Below are positions 5,231 to 7,152 of a stretch of 7,152 bases of DNA, one piece after another. The notes beneath the pieces were generated by a model. It did not search any database. It saw only the letters and a list, made by a program, of their open reading frames with translations, and was not told the DNA's origin. Where the stretch lies: the NCBI GenBank assembly GCA_030150795.1, contig JASLFF010000349.1:1-7152 (forward strand). The letters run 5' to 3'. The DNA is from Terriglobales bacterium (GTDB taxonomy: Bacteria > Acidobacteriota > Terriglobia > Terriglobales > Gp1-AA117). The position numbers and the translations under genes were made by a program. The first letter of the stretch is position 1, and each line of letters opens with the position of its first letter.

Positions 5231-6367
5231 TTAGGCCACTCCGCGCGCTTCGCCCAGAACCACCTTCACGTCCATGCGCTTCTTGCCCCGGTAGATCGTC
5301 ACCGTTACGGTATCGCCCGAACGATGGTTTTGCATCACGTGGGAGAGGTCCTGCTGGTCCTCAAGCGGTTGGCCCTCAATCGCTACCAGCAAATCGCCGC
5401 CAAGCATAATGGGATAATTTCCCACATAAGCCCGTTCTGTCCCTGCGCGCAGGCCAGCGCGATCGGCGGCGCTGCCGGGCACCACGTCAACGATCAAAAG
5501 CCCTGAATCAGCTGCAAGTCCAAGCTGATTTGCCAGTTCTGGGCCTATGGGAATGGTTCGGACGCCCATTTCCGGTCGGCGAACTCGTCCCAGATGCACA
5601 AGGTCATCCAGCACGGCTTTGGCGGTATTAATGGGAATGGCAAAGCCGATTCCAGCACTTTGTTCCACGCCGCCGGTCAAAATCATGGTATTGATGCCGA
5701 TAACCTGGCCCCGAGCATTCAAAAGCGGACCACCCGAATTTCCTGGATTAATGGCCGCGTCGGTCTGAATGGCTTCATCAATGAATCCGCGCTGGCCTTT
5801 CAGCGAGCGAATGGAGCTGATAATGCCGCGCGTCATGGTGCCGCTCAGGCCAAACGGATTTCCAATGGCATAAACCTTTTGTCCCACCACCAGGCTCTTG
5901 GAGTCGCCAATCTCTGCCTGCGGGACGGCCTTGTTTGGAATCTGGATCACCGCCAAGTCGTGCACGGCATCGGTGCCAATGATCTGGGCTTTGTACTTTT
6001 TCTTGTCGCTGGTAGTGACCTCAACTTGGCGTGCGCCTTCCACAACGTGGTAGTTCGTAAGAATATGGCCTTCCGTATCGATCACAAATCCCGATCCCAT
6101 GCCTTGCTGCGGCACCGCGCCATAAAAGAAATCATATGCAACAGCCGTTGAGGTGATGTTCACCACGGCGGGAAGCGCTTTCTTGTAAACCGCAATATTA
6201 TTTTGTTCTTCTGCGTCGTAATTCGCCGGACCGGCCGCTTGGGTAAGTTCAACGTGCGCGGGCCGCGTTACCCACCCAGGGCCATCGGGCCCACTCATAC
6301 GCGTGGTCACAAAGTAAAAAGTAAGAACCAACAAGAATGCGAGCAGAACTGGACGTAAGGACTTCAT
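5231..6367 (-). CDS. Membrane-anchored trypsin-like serine protease with one PDZ domain (DegS/HtrA family)
   Basis: This is an HtrA-family envelope protease, expected to act outside the cytoplasmic membrane in protein quality control or stress sensing. The 378 residues comprise an uncleaved-looking signal anchor (about 6-21, PVLLAFLLVLTFYFVT), a linker, the S1C protease domain (about 55-255) and one PDZ domain (about 265-372). The catalytic triad is intact: His107 in TNYHVV, Asp137 in HDLAV, Ser211 in GNSGGP. The single PDZ and N-terminal anchor resemble DegS more than the two-PDZ DegP. The ATG at 6367 is preceded by AGGTGA, which overlaps the coaE stop codon; a TTG five codons upstream is a poorer start. 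The 4-nt gap to coaE implies coupling. I give no symbol because degS, degQ or htrA cannot be told apart here. Confidence 0.93.
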   Translation of the reverse strand: MKSLRPVLLAFLLVLTFYFVTTRMSGPDGPGWVTRPAHVELTQAAGPANYDAEEQNNIAVYKKALPAVVNITSTAVAYDFFYGAVPQQGMGSGFVIDTEGHILTNYHVVEGARQVEVTTSDKKKYKAQIIGTDAVHDLAVIQIPNKAVPQAEIGDSKSLVVGQKVYAIGNPFGLSGTMTRGIISSIRSLKGQRGFIDEAIQTDAAINPGNSGGPLLNARGQVIGINTMILTGGVEQSAGIGFAIPINTAKAVLDDLVHLGRVRRPEMGVRTIPIGPELANQLGLAADSGLLIVDVVPGSAADRAGLRAGTERAYVGNYPIMLGGDLLVAIEGQPLEDQQDLSHVMQNHRSGDTVTVTIYRGKKRMDVKVVLGEARGVA

Positions 6368-6371
6368 AAAT

Positions 6372-6377
6372 TCACCT
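6372..6377 (-). promoter_or_regulatory. Protease ribosome binding site overlapping the coaE stop
   Basis: AGGTGA on the minus strand ends 4 nt before the protease ATG at 6367 and contains the TGA that ends coaE (6372-6374). Ribosomes finishing coaE would stop on the start region of the next gene, a typical translational coupling layout. The site also supports ATG 6367 over the upstream TTG. Confidence 0.6.
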
Positions 6378-7004
6378 GTCAAACCTGAGCCGTTTGGCCA
6401 GGACTTTTAACTCGGAGTAAATCCGCTGTACCTGATGCTGCGTTTCCTCGACCGAACCGGAATTGTCAATCACAAAATCTGCGCGCCGTGCCTTCTCTTC
6501 GTCAGGCATCTGCGCCTTGGTGCGGCGTTCAACGTCAACGCGGGCCGCGTCTTCACTCATGCCGGTTCGATGGGCAAACCGTCCAATTTTCTGCGCTGGC
6601 TTGCAGCTTACTACCATGATGCGGTCAAAACGATCTTTGACCCCTGCTTCCAAGATCAATGTTGCTTCCACAATCGCCACGGCGTATGGATCTTTCTCTC
6701 CCAACGATCGCATCCACTGGTCCTGCTGCCGGATCACGGCGGGATGCACAATTTTATTTAGCTCTTCAACGCGTCCACCGTCAAACACCAGCGTGGCCAA
6801 CTTGGCGCGATCCAGTTCGCCGTCTGCTTTAAGGATCTCCGGCCCAAAATGCCTGACCAATTCTTGCAACACTTCGTGTCCTGGACGGTAGAGCTCATGA
6901 GCAATAGTGTCGGCGTCCACGATGGTGGCGCCCAGATCGGCAAACATTTTAGCAACGGTAGACTTGCCGCATGCCACGCCGCCCGTGAGCCCGACACGCA
7001 GCAT
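6372..7004 (-). CDS. coaE: Dephospho-CoA kinase
   Basis: CoaE phosphorylates the 3'-hydroxyl of dephospho-CoA with ATP, the last step of coenzyme A synthesis, in the cytoplasm. The 210 residues match the usual length (about 200-206). The P-loop GLTGGVACGKST (5-16) opens the protein, with Cys12 where many homologues have Ser. VDADTIAHEL (29-38) carries the substrate-binding DAD motif, VHPAV is present in the lid region, and ADFVIDNSGSVEE is the conserved C-terminal nucleotide-binding strand. The start has GGAG (7012-7015) 7 nt upstream, lying within the end of folD. The gene sits 3 nt after the folD stop and 4 nt before the protease ATG. Confidence 0.95.
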   Translation of the reverse strand: MLRVGLTGGVACGKSTVAKMFADLGATIVDADTIAHELYRPGHEVLQELVRHFGPEILKADGELDRAKLATLVFDGGRVEELNKIVHPAVIRQQDQWMRSLGEKDPYAVAIVEATLILEAGVKDRFDRIMVVSCKPAQKIGRFAHRTGMSEDAARVDVERRTKAQMPDEEKARRADFVIDNSGSVEETQHQVQRIYSELKVLAKRLRFDR

Positions 7005-7007
7005 CGG

Positions 7008-7152
7008 CTAGCTCCGCGCCTGCCGCTCTGGCCCGCGACGCATCTTGCACGCCTTAACTGTATTTGCCATAAGCATAGCAATCGTCAGCGGACCAACTCC
7101 GCCCGGCACCGGCGTAAGCGCGCCTGCTACAGCTGCGACGTGAGGATCAACA
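7008..7152 (-). CDS. folD: Methylenetetrahydrofolate dehydrogenase/cyclohydrolase FolD (C-terminal part)
   Basis: FolD oxidises 5,10-methylene-THF to methenyl-THF with NADP and hydrolyses it to 10-formyl-THF, supplying one-carbon units for purines and formyl-methionine. Only the last 47 residues are in the window. They include the family signature near the C-terminus, [20 protein letters not shown], which is diagnostic. The stop TAG is at 7008-7010, and the tail after the signature ([15 protein letters not shown]) is basic and slightly extended. The rest of the gene lies beyond base 7152. The stop is 3 nt from the coaE ATG, so the two are almost certainly co-transcribed. Confidence 0.93.
   Translation of the reverse strand, partial: VDPHVAAVAGALTPVPGGVGPLTIAMLMANTVKACKMRRGPERQARS

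Noticed and set aside
6463..6891. 142-codon + strand open frame opposite coaE
   Set aside because: It is Ser/Arg/Thr-rich and antisense to a gene with clear CoaE motifs, so it is a shadow frame.

Overview
The window reads as ordinary bacterial chromosome, moderately GC-rich by eye, densely packed with housekeeping genes. I saw no phage, plasmid, IS element or CRISPR array. The gene content (rsmG-parA-parB with parS, and a folD-coaE-protease-zinc ribbon series) would suit the Acidobacteriota. That is an impression from gene order and protein style, not a demonstrated assignment.

Left part, + strand (1-2962): the 3' end of an unrecognised gene is followed closely by rsmG (16S rRNA m7G527 methyltransferase). 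A 423-bp gene-free region comes next, then parA and parB, which overlap by 4 bp. The gap holds one perfect parS site (TGTTCCACGTGGAACA, 1013-1028) and a second site with a single mismatch (1051-1066). Partition ATPase, CTP-dependent clamp protein and loading sites are therefore all in one place. The same gap has two abutting palindromes of unknown purpose at 823-868. A hairpin-forming dyad overlaps the parB stop codon.

Middle part, - strand (3021-5104): a small membrane-anchored DUF3592-like protein, whose ribosome binding site lies in a potential hairpin; an unexplained 49-codon open frame with a strong 10-bp inverted repeat; a fumarylacetoacetate hydrolase-family enzyme; and a zinc-ribbon plus DUF4870-type membrane protein with a strong Shine-Dalgarno that fixes its start.

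Right part, - strand (5231-7152): folD (3' end only), coaE and a DegS/HtrA-like membrane-anchored serine protease with one PDZ domain. They are separated by 3-4 nt, with ribosome binding sites inside the preceding gene ends, so this looks like a translationally coupled operon.

I found no convincing new multi-gene system. The items most worth a second look are the parS pair, the paired dyads before parA, the 49-aa frame with its nested hairpins, and the SD-sequestering hairpin.
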